From Diatrype stigma (Eukaryota; Ascomycota; Sordariomycetes; Xylariales; Diatrypaceae), in the NCBI GenBank assembly GCA_022225965.2, contig JAKJXP020000010.1, positions 62,001 through 126,000 on the forward strand: 64,000 bases of DNA, read 5' to 3'. The notes beneath the pieces were generated by a model, which was given only the letters and a program-made list of their open reading frames with translations, ran no database searches and was not told where the DNA came from. How positions within the stretch are numbered: position 1 is the stretch's first letter; every line of letters begins with the position of its first letter. Positions 23,112 through 34,696 of the stretch are shown piece after piece. The position numbers and the translations under genes were made by a program.

Positions 23112-25659
23112 CTACGTCATCCGATGTGCCTCCCACCAGTCAAAGAAGCGCCCAAGGGTCAAATACTCACCGTCCTTGGGGAAGCAGAAGGTGCCGATGG
23201 GCCAGCTGGACCGGATCTCCTGCGCCATATGGGCCAGGCGATCGTTCGCCACCGCCACCTCCTCCACGTCCGTGAACTGCCCGATCAGCGCGGCCTCCTC
23301 CGGGCCCGCCGACTCCACGAGCAGGCGCAGGACGGCCTCGGACACGTAGCAGCACCGGCCCTGGTCCCACAGCCCCTTGGCGCAGAGCGCCAGCGTCGAC
23401 TTCATCCGCTCGTGTGGCGGCGAGCCGCGCTTGGCGAGGCACAGGTCCTTCAGGGCGTCGTAGGCCAGCAGGGAGAGGAACTGGCAGAGCGTGGGGTCGT
23501 ACGACTCGAAGCCGTGGCGCAGGTAGTAGAGGCGAATCAGCACCTCGAAGCAGGCCCTGGACTCAGCCACGATGTTCCGGGCGCTGTCTTCTTCCCTTGT
23601 AGCAGTAGTTCCTCCCGGCCCGATGAATGGCTCAAAGAGGCTGATAAGGAAAACGTAGTATTGCATGCTGTAGGGCCATCCAACGTTAGCTGTCATTGTT
23701 ATTGGCTGTGATATATTTACGGGTTTTTTTCTTGTTTTTGGAACTTGACCAAAATTACTATTATAGAGAGTAGCCATAAGGAAGATTCTTTTGGAATATC
23801 TCATGAGAGCGGGACGCACTGTAACTTCAGGTGAGATGGAAAGACGATGTTCCTCGCAGCTAGCGCTTCAGGCAAGTTCTTGTACCATTCGAGCAACCTC
23901 GACCGGAGGCACAGGGCCATGTTCAGTGTGATCCGGCTAGATCCTCTCGGCAGGGTCCAGGCTAGCTTGCCGGCATCGTTCACAATCACGCGGAAGGCAG
24001 ATATGGCTTGGAAGGTCGCGCCGTGGGCAACCGGCACCGGCTGCCTAGCATGCGGGTATCTCAGCAGCAGGCCTTGATAGGGGCTGCTGGACCCACGGTC
24101 TGTCTCTGCCGCTGGCAAGGGGTGTACAGGAGGGTCGGGAAGCAGGGGCGGCTGAAAGTTGTGCCATGTGGCAAATCTGTCATGGTGGGAGGAGAGTCAG
24201 TTTTCCGCGGCGGCGGGGTTACTTAGGTATTGGGCTTTTTGGGTTTGTCTTAATCACAAATAGGCTAGCTAGTTCATAGCCAAATGCTATAATGCTATAG
24301 GGCGGGAGTTTAACAACAGAACAACAACGGACAACCACTCACGCTTGCCAGTTGAACAGGCCCCAAGCGGTGACAGCGGCCACCACCTGCCATCCCGTGC
24401 CACTCTCGGGGGTGCTCGAGAACAGGTCCAGCGTTTTTGCCATCCCCAGGGACATATGCAGGTACGGCCAACCTATCTCGTCCGTCCCGTTGGTGTTACA
24501 CGTCTGGCTGACGATGGCGGCGGCCTGGACCGTCGTTATGCTCGGGCTGGCACGCTCCAGGTCGAGAACGCGGCGGGCTTCGGCGAGGAACCGATATCCG
24601 AGACTGTCGGGCCTCCAGTACTCGGCGCGGGTTTTCACCTGGCGGTAGCCATGCTTTATCACCATTACGCACCAAGTCAGCCTCGTGTGTAACCGCGTGT
24701 GTTGTGTAGGTTTCTACGCTATCTGTCTTACCCAAGCCGCTGCAAGGACGGCGTTGACCAGAGAACGGGAGCAGAACCGTTCGCGCCCGTTCGCCATGTC
24801 CTCCAGGAAGAGGTCTTTGTGGAAGTAGGTGTGGAACGGGTACTCGAAGAGGAAGTACGTCTCCAGGAGGGCTCGGAGCAAGGTATTGTTGGGGTTGACG
24901 GCGGTCCACTGCGATACGTCGATGTTGGCGATTCGGGGGTCGGCAAGCTCGGCGGCATGGTACGGCATCAGGTATGCCCGTTCCTGTTCGTCTTCGACGT
25001 TACGCTGGAAGTCCTGGGACATGACTCGATGGGGCGATAGCACCCGCAGCTTCTCGTACAGCGTCGAGCGTAGGTATGGGTTTTGGTGTTGCTGCTGCTG
25101 CTCCAAGGGAGGGGGCATGCGGTCGAGGTAGGGGAACTCATATCGGGATCGGTATTCGGGCTGGAGCGCGAGCTGGATCAGAAGGTCGCCGTCTCGGATG
25201 GTCTTCACAACCGTCTCTACATCGGCACCGGCGCGGATCCGCTGCAGGACTTCGGCCGACGCGTCTTCCGGTTTGGATCGCAGAACGTCGAAGAGTTCCT
25301 CGTATGACTGGCACCTGGACTCGAGATCCGATAGCCTCCGCTTCTGGGCCCTGAGATGGGTCTCCGTCGGGAGAGTCGAGTACTCGCAGGGCCACTGCCG
25401 CTCAGCGCAAACCGCACATTGTGGCCGCTCACCCGAGCACTAAGGACCGGTCCTGCGTTAGTTTGTTTGGACAATGGGATTCCAGGGAGGGCCGTGAAGG
25501 TTTGCTAACTCGACTCTTCCGCTTACGACACGCCTCGCATGCGGCAATTGTTGTCACCCTCCTTCCTCGGTTCTGGTTCTGGTTCGGATTCTGCGTCTCG
25601 GGCCCGTTCGGAACGGCCACTGGAGGATGAGGGAGCAGTGGGCGGAAGTGTGGCAACAT
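23112..25659 (-). CDS. Zn(II)2Cys6 transcription factor
   Basis: Five exons (25659-25510, 25439-24732, 24653-24343, 24176-23820, 23667-23112) give 693 residues. The zinc cluster cysteines are 41, 44, 51, 58, 61 and 68 (spacing 2-6-6-2-6), and the first intron falls between cysteines two and three, right after CEACRKRKSR, a common intron site in this family. The fungal-specific domain is marked by LLETYFLFEYPFHTYFHKDL and RSLVNAVLAAAW, a layout recalling NirA-like and other C6 regulators. The end, LGRFFDWWEAHRMT, is a conserved tail in this subgroup. The second intron uses an AAAG acceptor with little pyrimidine but a CTGAC branch site. Gln-rich sequence (about residues 155-165) precedes the regulatory domain. 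The regulated pathway is unknown. Confidence 0.87.
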
Positions 25660-28600
25660 ACAGGATCTACGACATAAATAACTGCTGGTATTCGGCTCGT
25701 GAGACCGGGGACTCGTCGATACTATGATAGCGGCGGGCCAGGGGGGCGTCTTAGGGCAGTACCTTTATAAAGGGGCTGCTGCTGCTTCGGCTGCTGCTGC
25801 TGCTCGGCGGCGAATGAATGATCGGGACCATCGTGGTTCCTCCCAACTGATGGTACCAGTGGTGTTACAAAAGGGGAGATACTGCAGACCGTTGCAGTAA
25901 TAGGGCGGCTGTTTACCAATGGGTAGGGTTGGTGGGGGCTCCAGGCTCTTGAAGATTCCAGCTCGCCCGGAAGACTGCAACCGGGGGAGGCGACCCACCC
26001 TGGACAACAACCCGGTCGTCCGCAAGACGATATCTTTGCCTCATTCTCACTCGAGTGAAGTCATAGGCTGGTTGGTTTTTTCCTGGCTTGCTAATTCTTG
26101 CTTCTAGCACTTTGAGAAAGTACCCGAGAGACTTCACAACTATTGCATGCTTGACCGACTTATAAGTCAGAGTACCCCGTATGCAGTCTTTGACCACATC
26201 TGACAGGTATATATTGCCCTACTGTGCCGCTACGATATTCAGCTGAGCCACTTTTGACCTGAAGGCCTTCTAGCAAGTGCCCTTTATACCTATATGTATT
26301 AAAAAAAAAAAAAAAAAAAACACCATTTAGTTGACACCGCAGTATAGTCCGCTAGATGAAATTCTATGCCATGGACGAGATGTTATATGAGAAAGATAGG
26401 TGGTTTTCTGATTAGTTACTCTTCATGATTAGATTGCAAAGTTGAAATGGAAAGACTGATGTTCCTAAGAAACCCGTCAATAAGCCTCATGTGGCTAATA
26501 CCCAAAGATCCCGCGTGGAGCAGCGAAAGTCCATTTTGTACCAAGCCGCAAGTCTTACGAGCTTGTTTGTCCAAATACGAAGTTGGACGCAATGTTTCGT
26601 GCCTGTCACTCAAATAGACGAATTATGCCAACTCTTGCACGTCGTCAAATGTTCAATCACGACGAATATTTGAAAATATAAAAAATTTCGAGACCGATGA
26701 AACCGGTGCGGTTTGCATGCCAGGTGCTAGAGCCAGCCGAAACACGCCTAATGAACATATGGGCGGTTTGAGACCTGGAATTCAATGCCCGCCAACATTG
26801 CGATGTAGCATCACCAACGGATGGCTACTGCCAGGGTCGAAACAGCGTGAGGTACGACAATACAGGTGTAGTAAAAATGAATTGATGAAAAATGAAAGGG
26901 TTTGCGGCAGATCCATGGGTATTGTCCATAATGGGCCGTGACACCGCGTATATACCTACAGTCATAAGACACAAGAGAAAATTCCCAATTTATCAGAATT
27001 TTGGATTAAAGTTCAGAAGATAAGAAATGTTTAGCATTCTGGCACCATTCCAAGTCAGTAGAGTATGTATCTTCGAGTTCATCTATCTTTCCCCATATTC
27101 ATGAGATTGTCTTGATGTGTAAATACAAATATAACTAAGGGTAAAGGCAGAAGAAAGAAAGAAGAAGAATAATAATACAAGGGGAGAGAAAGACAAGTGC
27201 GTAGCGAGGAAGGGGAGGACGGTCGCCGTCTTCAGACCCTCGATTGTATGCGCATGCGAGAAGTTCTGAGCTCATAATCTAATGTTCGAGAGCATCATAT
27301 TTAAACGACTTAAGTCAGGCCCAAAATGTGCGATACAAGGTACTGAGTGAAGAAAGCAGGGGCAATATGTCGCGACGGAAGTATGCAATCGGTCAAGACC
27401 CTGAAAATGCTGTTCGAGAGGGCAGTCTGTTGAGAGGCCTAGGCGATTAGGGCAGGTACTATGTCAGTCGTCTGATGGAAATCTGGGATAATGCTTATAA
27501 ACCCGCATTTTCGTGCATGAGAATCAGATAGCTCCAGTAGGTTTGGTTTGTCTATGTGGGTATGTGTTGCTTGGAAGTCAAGTGCCTAGGTAGCGATATC
27601 TCAATCTATATATCCGCGTTGTTCACGGCTCGTATCTTGGAGATTCCTTGATGTATCCGCTCAATGGTATGGGCGAGGTGGGAATTGGCAGCCTCTTCCT
27701 TGATATAAGAGGTGTCCAAGATATAGTTAGGTGACATCCCAACCCGACTTACCAATCAATACATGAGGTCATCCGGCTGTACATGTAAGGGGCGGGAAAA
27801 CAAGCAAACCTTGCTTATCATACTCATACCCGAACTGTTCGAGTCGAACATGAGATCTTCATCGCGTATGATGGTATTTGTCCGGCAGTTTAAGGCGGAG
27901 CAGCAATATTATAGAGCTCTGATTGGCCCCCTGGGACCTCACCTCACTTTGGAAGCATACTCCCGGCTCCTGGTAAATACGGCCCATAAATCTGCTCTGG
28001 GCTCCCCTTAAAAACGTCACTTGCCGTGCTACTCCATTTGTTATGGATATTTGTTTTTCTCTGGTTGTATGAGGCAAGTATATGAAAATGGGATCTCGGT
28101 TATCCAATGGGGGTCATCGGGTGCCCCGGTGCCTCCCGGAGAGCTCGTCGTTGTTCTGTCACTTGTGACTTCTGTCGTCACAGTCGCCCATTTTGCAGGC
28201 TGCCCGCATACAGGTCGGGATCACTCCCTTTCTGACGTTGTGACGAGTAATAGTATGCGGCGACATCACGAACATACGAGGGTTTTTGGTTGGCTCCCAT
28301 CGCGTCATGCATATGTGCCGTCAGTCTTCGAACCTCTTTTTTTGTTGTTCCGGCTGTTTGGCTGATAGCTGGTGGTTGTCATACTGAGATATCCCTGCGA
28401 CTTTGCCTGCTTACCCGGTACAAGTGCATGCCTATGTATGCTGTATGTAGGCACATAATGCTGCAGGTTCAGGTGGTGTCTGGTGATCCTTGGTTCTAGG
28501 CGGGGTCTGTTCCGGCTTCTGGAACAATTCTTATTGGCGAATTTATCTTAGCTGCCGGCCACCTGAGCCCCTACCTGGGGAGGTACCTAGGCAGGCTAGG

Positions 28601-29078
28601 TAGTTCAGTGGAGTAGCTTGAGGCGAATAGGCAACGTACGTACCTGGACCAGCTGGGCAGCTGAGTCACCTGACTGCTTATCGAACTGGCTCTGGTCTAT
28701 CATACGCGGTTGGAGGGCAGGCCTTCTCCCAGCTTAGTAACTCTCCCTACTCACATGCAGCAGTGTACAGTCATCTAGAACAACGTGGATCTTGAATGCG
28801 GGCGAATTGTACACCAAAGTGAACTATCAGGAACCATCACCAGAAACCATCACCGGAAACCATCACCGGAAACGATACTGGCACAGCCGTATTGCTCAAG
28901 ACATAAATGCAGTCCCGGTTGGTTCCAGGCCAAACCGTAAAACTTGGGAGATACAGCACCACTCAATTACTATCATACCAGTAGTATCATTCCTGGATGC
29001 TCCGCAATGTTTAGGAGGAGCCCCATCAAGGCCCTGTCTTGAACACCGTCCTGGCTGACTTAGAGGCTCTATTCTTCT
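25660..29078. other. Long intergenic stretch, no gene recognised
   Basis: The left 400 bases are probably leader and promoter of the regulator at 25659. Beyond that I see only short unsupported frames, an 18-20 base poly-A run near 26301 and three tandem copies of a 13-base unit at 28834-28872. Several TACCTACC/GGTAGGTA-type words occur around 28560-28650, a sequence habit seen throughout the window. Confidence 0.5.
28834..28872. repeat. Three tandem copies of a 13-bp unit
   Basis: The unit CCATCACCGGAAA is present three times head to tail; the first copy has one A for G difference. It lies just downstream of the LPMO gene and has no evident function. Confidence 0.85.
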
Positions 29079-30510
29079 TCATTGGCATTGAGAGTAGTAT
29101 GGCGCCGAGACTCCAACACAAGCGAGTCCCTCCTATTACTCGCCGTTAGTACTCAGGTCCAGATCATGATTAACAATGGCAAGGGGGTAACCTACAGCAC
29201 AGCTTGTGCAGCCGTCATACCCATCCCCACCGCATTGTTGGTACCTCTGCTGTGCACATCCACCAGCATCCCCTCCGCCGCCAGCGGGGCTGGTCGCGAC
29301 TGGTGTGCCAATGGCTGTACCGGTGGGGCCCGAGCCGGCGCTGCACGTTGCCGCACATCCCGACGAGCAAGTCGAGCCGGCAGTCTTTGTAGTGCCGCCT
29401 GCCACGACGGCCGGGCCGGGGTTGACCTAGGTAGGCATGCACATTAGCTACAGGAAGTGAAGGATGTAGTATACAGCATGGACCCTTGACGCGAAGATTA
29501 CTCTCGAAACAGCAAACCCCAGGGGGAGGGGGGGCGGTGTCAAATGAGGAAGAGGCTGCTTTTGGGTTCACCTACGTAATTTGAGATTTTCGCATGGATG
29601 TTGATGAGGATGCCTGGATCGCTGGCCTTTAGTGCCCCTGGAAACGAAACGCCGGCCGGAACCGCCGTCCCGGAGCCTCCCTCGACGGTGATCTGATAGC
29701 AGGAGATATAGAATTGCGCGCCGCCTGAGCCGCCGGCAGTGTGCAGCGCGATCACCTCCGCGCGGAGGAGATAGTCCCTGGTTGAGGTTAGCATCAGCAA
29801 TGTCTCTAGGTATAGTCATACGCCTAAAGAGCAACGACACTGGAGCGAGGAGATGACGATGATATGCATCCGGAACAACTACTCACCCTGAAGGCGTGTC
29901 CGCAGGAATCGGGACGTCCATTTTGCCACAGCAGGCATTGAGGTCGTTCGTGCCCCAGTTGTCTCCATCTCCGACCGAGCCTTTCGCTGACCACGAGTCC
30001 GCGAGGATCTTATACCAGGGAGTGGACCCGTCGGCACTGGACGCATCGGTGACCTTGCTGAGGTACACGTTCACGGGACCGTAGTGAGCACCACCAATGG
30101 CCTCTTGGCCACACGAGCGATCTCCAGGTTGCTACACGAGCATAGTTTAAGCGGCTTGCTTGCATTGAAGGTACAGAATGCGAAGTTTGGTCTGGTCTTA
30201 CTTGGTGCATCTCAATGGTCACCGTCGAGCCTGCCTTCACGGGACACTTCCCGGAGACCCCCCGGGTGCCCCCCGCATTGCAGCGAATATCGGCGCTGCC
30301 AACGTTGGTGACAGGGTTGTTGCTGGCGGGCATCCGAATGCATTGGGAGCCGAACTACGAGAGTCAGCCCGTCACTGGAAGCAAGCATCGCAAGGTATAA
30401 CGGGTTGCACATACATCTACCCCATCCACCCACAGCTGTTGGAACGTCGCGTGAGCCGCAACGTTCACGGCGGCAGCAGCCGCAAGCAGAACTTGGGACG
30501 AGAACTTCAT
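29079..30510 (-). CDS. AA9 lytic polysaccharide monooxygenase with C-terminal CBM1
   Basis: Six exons (30510-30415, 30354-30202, 30131-29887, 29777-29576, 29426-29196, 29132-29079) give 326 residues. Residues 1-19 are a signal peptide; cleavage exposes His20 (HATFQQLWVDG), the N-terminal half of the copper-binding histidine brace. His99 (GGAHYGPVNVYL) is the second brace ligand. His177 and the QFYISCYQ motif, with Gln186 and Tyr188, complete the active site. MHQQPGDRSC is a usual AA9 motif. After a Gly/Thr/Ser linker (about 236-288), residues 289-326 form a cellulose-binding CBM1 with QQCGGDGYDG, CTSCAEGLAC and PYYSQCQ; its last half lies in a separate 18-codon exon that confirms the final splice. 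The enzyme oxidatively cleaves cellulose outside the cell. The linker carries three extra cysteines. A CCGGGG word at 30614-30619 could be a carbon-repressor (CreA/CRE1) site. Confidence 0.93.
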
Positions 30511-31402
30511 CGCGCCGATCAGAGACCCGGGAGTAGTGCAAATGTAAAGAGCAGCGGTACTGACTGAGGACCTGGCTCAACGAAGGAGGAGATCGACATG
30601 GCGTGCGGGTGCGCCGGGGTTTATCTACCAGCTGAACGGGACAGGCTTTCCCATATGCGGAGGCTCACCAGCTTCCGTTTACTGGATTGAGGTAAGCTCC
30701 ATCCATATAGATTTGAGGTCAATATACTGGAGTCGACGCAATTGGCCAGGACTCAGTGTGAGATGCCAAGGCGGTTGAATTCCCCAGACCCAGACCCCAT
30801 GATAATTGGACATAGCACGGCAAAATTGATCGCATTTCTGCTCCGCTGGTAGTTCTAGATTCTTTTATTTTATTTTTAGTAGGCCTGTGATAGCTTTATG
30901 TCGTCTTATTGACCTCCTTGCATTGAAACAAGCGGGAGCGGATGAATCATGACTCGGCAAAACGCATATCCGTTGTGGTAACTGACATCTCATCGGCTCT
31001 GCTTCAGACTTCGCAGTTAGAAGATGAACATGTCGAAGGCCAGTACAAAAGCTTGTTCTTTCATATGTTTATATTCGGATGCTCGAGTTGACCTGATGCT
31101 TGCCGTGCTACATGACGAAGGGGCGCTCCCAAATGACGATATCTCTTGGTGCTGTGTATACCATACCCCATGACCATTCATAAAGAGGTTTTGAGGCCCA
31201 ACTGGAGCTGTCAAAGCAGACTGGCGTTCGTATGGATGATGTCCGAGGCTCAAGCTTGAGTCTTTCACTGCCCGAATCTCATACTTCTCCGCGCGGAGGG
31301 CCGTCAAAGGCTTCTATCCATCATTACATGGATATGTAGTAGAGCTGAAGATGGAACTCAATGGTATGTATGAACCACGAACCTTCAGAATGACTCGGGC
31401 GA
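30511..31402. other. LPMO promoter and intergenic
   Basis: Upstream region of the LPMO and the 3' side of the small conserved gene. It contains the possible CCGGGG repressor word at 30614. No additional gene; the frame at 31017-31307 (minus) has no recognisable features. Confidence 0.45.
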
Positions 31403-31819
31403 CTACCGGTCCCCAGCTTCGTAGCCCATCCCGACTTTCCACCACTGGCTGAGCCCCTTGCGGCTCATCACCTCCCCGAACTCGGCCACGGTAGCGACCT
31501 CATTAAAGCCAGCAGCAGCATGTTTCGCCCGCTCCTCATCGTCATCGATCCGGACCGGCGCGTGCGAGGTTTTTTGCACCCACTGAAAGTCCTTGTACTG
31601 AAAGCTCTTGACGGCACCAACCCAGCTGGCGATGCCGCTTTCGTCAGGACCCTCCGCGTACATGATGCCGGGCGCTCCACCGCTGCGGATCAGCACGAAT
31701 GGGATTTCACATTGCTCCGCCGCCTTCTTCACGCGCTGCAGCTTCTTCCGGCTCGTGATGTGGTGCGTGCGGATCAGGGTGATGAAGAGTTGGTTCACAT
31801 TCTTCGCGGCCCGGCCCAT
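31403..31819 (-). CDS. Small conserved fungal protein of unknown function
   Basis: A 138-residue single-exon protein from ATG 31819 (context GTAATGG). It starts MGRAAKNVNQLFITLIRTHH and contains a basic helix (SRKKLQRVKKAAEQ), then PFVLIRSGGAPGIMYAEG. The pattern of conserved-looking blocks suggests a compact cytosolic domain, and I believe similar short proteins exist across Pezizomycotina, but I cannot name the family. No signal peptide or membrane segment is present. It is divergent from the DUF2470 gene, with the inverted repeat in between. Codon use and the absence of interruptions support a real gene rather than a chance frame. Confidence 0.65.
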   Translation of the reverse strand: MGRAAKNVNQLFITLIRTHHITSRKKLQRVKKAAEQCEIPFVLIRSGGAPGIMYAEGPDESGIASWVGAVKSFQYKDFQWVQKTSHAPVRIDDDEERAKHAAAGFNEVATVAEFGEVMSRKGLSQWWKVGMGYEAGDR

Positions 31820-32182
31820 TACCTAGCGCAAGCCTCAGCGCCCTTAGTAGTCGGCGTTTTATGTAAAGGGCGGGAAGCGGATAGATGTGTGCAAATCCGC
31901 CGAGTCGGGATGGGATGGGATTTGAGCCTTTTAGATCGTGAAATGAAAGTCTCTTTCAGGTGGTAAAGACGGGTGCAGGTACAAAGTTTGACGTATACCA
32001 GGTGGGTAGGGGGAGGACAGTAGGCGTGAGTTAACTAATAGGGATGTGGGTTTTTTCCGATCGCCATTGAACGCCTCGTTCGCTTAACGCATCGCGCTGG
32101 AGTAAAGTATTTCTGATAGCTTATTCTTCCCTTAAATTAGCGAAGCTTCCCTCGTTCCTCGTTGTTCGCTAAATTTGTTTAA

Positions 32183-33592
32183 TAAAGCGAAGCTTTATTT
32201 TTTTATTTCGTGAAATACATGTATTTTTAAGAAATAAAAAAATAAAGTAAGCTTATTAAAATTAATAATACGGGCTTAAAATCGACGTTAATAACGCATT
32301 AAATTTAATAAAAAATCATATTAGTTAAAATTATAATAAAGTGGTTTCGAAATAGCATTTTAATAATTCCTAATAGCTTTATATTTAAATAAAACCGTTA
32401 AAATGGCAAATATATGTTTTATTTTTGCATTTCATATAAATTAACGTATTTAATAATTAATATATCCATTTTATAATATTTTAAACCGTATAAAATTAAT
32501 GCTTTTAAGTAATTATAATTTGGCGCCGCTATTTGGTTATAACGTATATATAAAGCTAATTAGTGCTGCAGTTATTTTTCTTTCTTTTTCTTACGCGTTA
32601 CGCTTTTTTAATTTCTTTTTTTCTTTTTTTCCGTAATACCCCCTTTTTTTTTTCCCTTATACTTCTTCGACGGCGCTGCCAAACCTGTTTCCGTACGTAT
32701 CTTTATATTTATATGTCCTTATATTTACTCGATAATTGCTTGCTAATTGTCTTATAATTACTCGACGTTACTTATATTTGCCTGCCGTTATATTTATTTT
32801 CGTACGTATTTTTAAATATAAATTACGTAAGTAATTTTTAGCGTATTTATTAAATACATTTAGCGGGCAACGATAAATAAAGGAAGCTTCGTTAATTTAA
32901 AGAAAAAATAAGTTATTAGGAATACTAAATACGATAAAAATCACTTACGTAATTTATATTTAAAAATACGTATAAAAGTAAATATAAAAGCAGGCAAATA
33001 TAAGCAACGTCGAGCAATTATAAAACAATTAATAAGCAGCTATCGAATAAATATAAGGGCATATAGGTATAAGGGTACGTACGAAAGCAGGTTTGGCAGC
33101 GCCGTCGAAAAGATATAAGGGAAAAGAAAAAAGGGTATTGCAAAAGAAAAGAAAAAAAGAAATAAAAAAAGCGTAATGCGTAAGAAAAAAAGAAAAAAAT
33201 AACTGCAGCATTAACCAGCTTTATATATACGTCGTAACCGAATAATAGCGCCAAATTATAACCATTTAAAAGCATTAATTTTAAACGGTTTAAAATGTTA
33301 CAAAATCGATACATTGCTTTTTAAATACGTTAATTTATATAAAACGCAAAGATCGGGCAATTTTTTGTTATTTTTATGGTTTTATTTAAATATAAAGTTA
33401 TTAGGAATCGTTAAAACATTATTTTAAAGCCACTCTTTTATTAATTTTAATTAATGTGGCTTTTTACCAAATTTAGCGCGTTATTAACATCGATTTTAAG
33501 CCCGTATTATTGATTTTAATAAGCTTATTTTATTTTTTTATTTCTTAAAAATACATGTATTTTACGAAATAAAAAAATAAAGCTTCGCTTTA
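32183..33592. repeat. Large imperfect inverted repeat (foldback-like), RIP-mutated
   Basis: A left arm (about 32183-32849) and a right arm (about 32926-33592), each near 667 bases, are reverse complements of each other around a loop of roughly 75 bases. The outer ends both read TAAAGCGAAGCTT going inward. The arms share, for example, the ACATGTATTTTAxGAAATAAAAAAATAAA block, the CGGGCTTAAAATCGA block and the GGCAGCGCCGTCGA block. Differences are largely C/T and G/A transitions, as expected for RIP. No protein is recognisable. It could be a foldback or MITE-like element, or an inverted duplication of an unknown repeat. No clear target duplication is visible at its edges. Confidence 0.8.
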
Positions 33593-33611
33593 ATATGCAT
33601 TATCCGAGTAT

Positions 33612-33628
33612 TTACGGCTTAGCCGTAA
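33612..33628. repeat. Short perfect palindrome
   Basis: TTACGGCTTAGCCGTAA is an 8-base arm palindrome around one base, 20 bases outside the large inverted repeat. It may be a remnant of the element end or a protein-binding site. Confidence 0.5.
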
Positions 33629-33752
33629 GCCATAACGTTCACCCGAACTTGATGGTCCGGCTTCTCGGTGTCTACTTATGATGTAGTTATAGTCTATCCT
33701 GCGTGAATATCACGGAAGACCGCCGAGGGACTAATTGGCTTCTTAACTGAGT

Positions 33753-33760
33753 ATATAAAC
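33753..33760 (+). promoter_or_regulatory. TATA box of the DUF2470 gene
   Basis: TATATAAA lies about 215 bases before the ATG at 33974, followed by a C/A-rich leader with CTACC repeats. This is a plausible promoter placed right beside the inverted repeat. Confidence 0.45.
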
Positions 33761-33973
33761 ACTATCAACAACCCACGAACTAACCAACCAGCTTCTCAAG
33801 CATCTCAATCGCATATCTGCCTCATTCTCACAAGCCATTCAACAAACACAACCCTACACGCACGAACACACTTACACGCACTTTCTCGCTCACTCACACA
33901 GGAATCCTGACATCTCTCATATCATCTGCTACCTACCTACCCACCTACCCACCTACCTACCCAACCATCAAAC

Positions 33974-34696
33974 ATGGCAGACAGCAAATCCACCGCAGGA
34001 CCCTCCAGCAGCAGCGGCGGCGAGGCAGCCACCAAAGCGCGCATCATAGCGCACATGAACCGCGACCACGCGACCGAGCTATCGCACTACCTGCGCGCCT
34101 TCAACGGCATCCCGGCCTCCGCGGCCCGGGACCCGCAGCTGACCGACCTCACGCTCGACTCGATGACGATCCGCACGTCGTCGTCGCCATCGTCGTCCCC
34201 GCACGTGGTGCGCATCGCGCCGCCCATGGGCTCGCTGGCGGACGCGCGCGCGCGCACCGTGGAGATGGCGCAGCGGGCGCGGCGGCAGCTGGGGCTCAGC
34301 GACGTGCGCGTGACCGCGTTCGCGCGGCCCGACAGCGCCGCGCTCGCCGGCTTCGTCGGCGCCAGCGTCGTCGTCATGTCCGTGTGCACGCTGGGCTTGG
34401 GCCTGGTGCGGCCGGGGTCCTGGGCGTGGCGCGCCCTCGACGATGCCGCCTTGTGGGGTGGCGCGGCGGGCTTCCGCTGGCTCGTCAAGGTCGTGTTCGC
34501 CCCGCTGGTGGCCGTCCACGTCGTCGAGGCCGGGTGGATCGCGCGCTCGCGGCTGGCGAGGCACGGCGTCGAGGCCGGTACCGCCCTGTGGTGGAAGTGG
34601 GTTGCGGCGCAGTTCCTTGAGGGCGTCCCGGCCATGTGGCGCTTCGATGCGTTGGTGGAGAGGCAGAGGAAAGAGATGGAGAGTGCGAAGCACTGA
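33974..34696 (+). CDS. DUF2470-domain membrane protein
   Basis: A 240-residue single-exon protein. After a Ser/Gly-rich start, residues 22-100 resemble the DUF2470 fold, with RIIAHMNRDHATELSHYLRA as the conserved N-terminal helix. This fold is related to the C-terminal part of haem-utilisation and split-barrel flavin proteins. Two hydrophobic helices follow: about 120-142 (GFVGASVVVMSVCTLGLGLV) and about 165-190 (WLVKVVFAPLVAVHVVEAGW). The C-terminus is basic and polar. In fungi this combined DUF2470 plus membrane-tail architecture is a conserved uncharacterised protein; haem or tetrapyrrole handling is only a family-level guess. Very high G+C contrasts with the A+T-rich repeat 400 bases upstream. 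Confidence 0.8.
   Translation: MADSKSTAGPSSSSGGEAATKARIIAHMNRDHATELSHYLRAFNGIPASAARDPQLTDLTLDSMTIRTSSSPSSSPHVVRIAPPMGSLADARARTVEMAQRARRQLGLSDVRVTAFARPDSAALAGFVGASVVVMSVCTLGLGLVRPGSWAWRALDDAALWGGAAGFRWLVKVVFAPLVAVHVVEAGWIARSRLARHGVEAGTALWWKWVAAQFLEGVPAMWRFDALVERQRKEMESAKH

Larger units (their letters stand above)
31820..33973. other. Divergent promoter region occupied by an A+T-rich inverted repeat
   Basis: The two flanking genes are transcribed away from this region. Most of it is the inverted repeat described separately. The remaining right part (33593-33973) has normal composition, a TATA box and a pyrimidine-rich ACCTACCTACCC leader just before the DUF2470 start codon. Confidence 0.6.

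Noticed and set aside
14319..25659. Secondary-metabolite gene cluster around the O-methyltransferase and regulators
   Set aside because: No polyketide synthase, peptide synthetase, terpene cyclase, P450 or dedicated exporter lies between these genes.
28834..28872. Possible CRISPR-like spaced repeat
   Set aside because: Three 13-base units are directly adjacent without spacers, in a eukaryotic genome; it is a plain tandem repeat.
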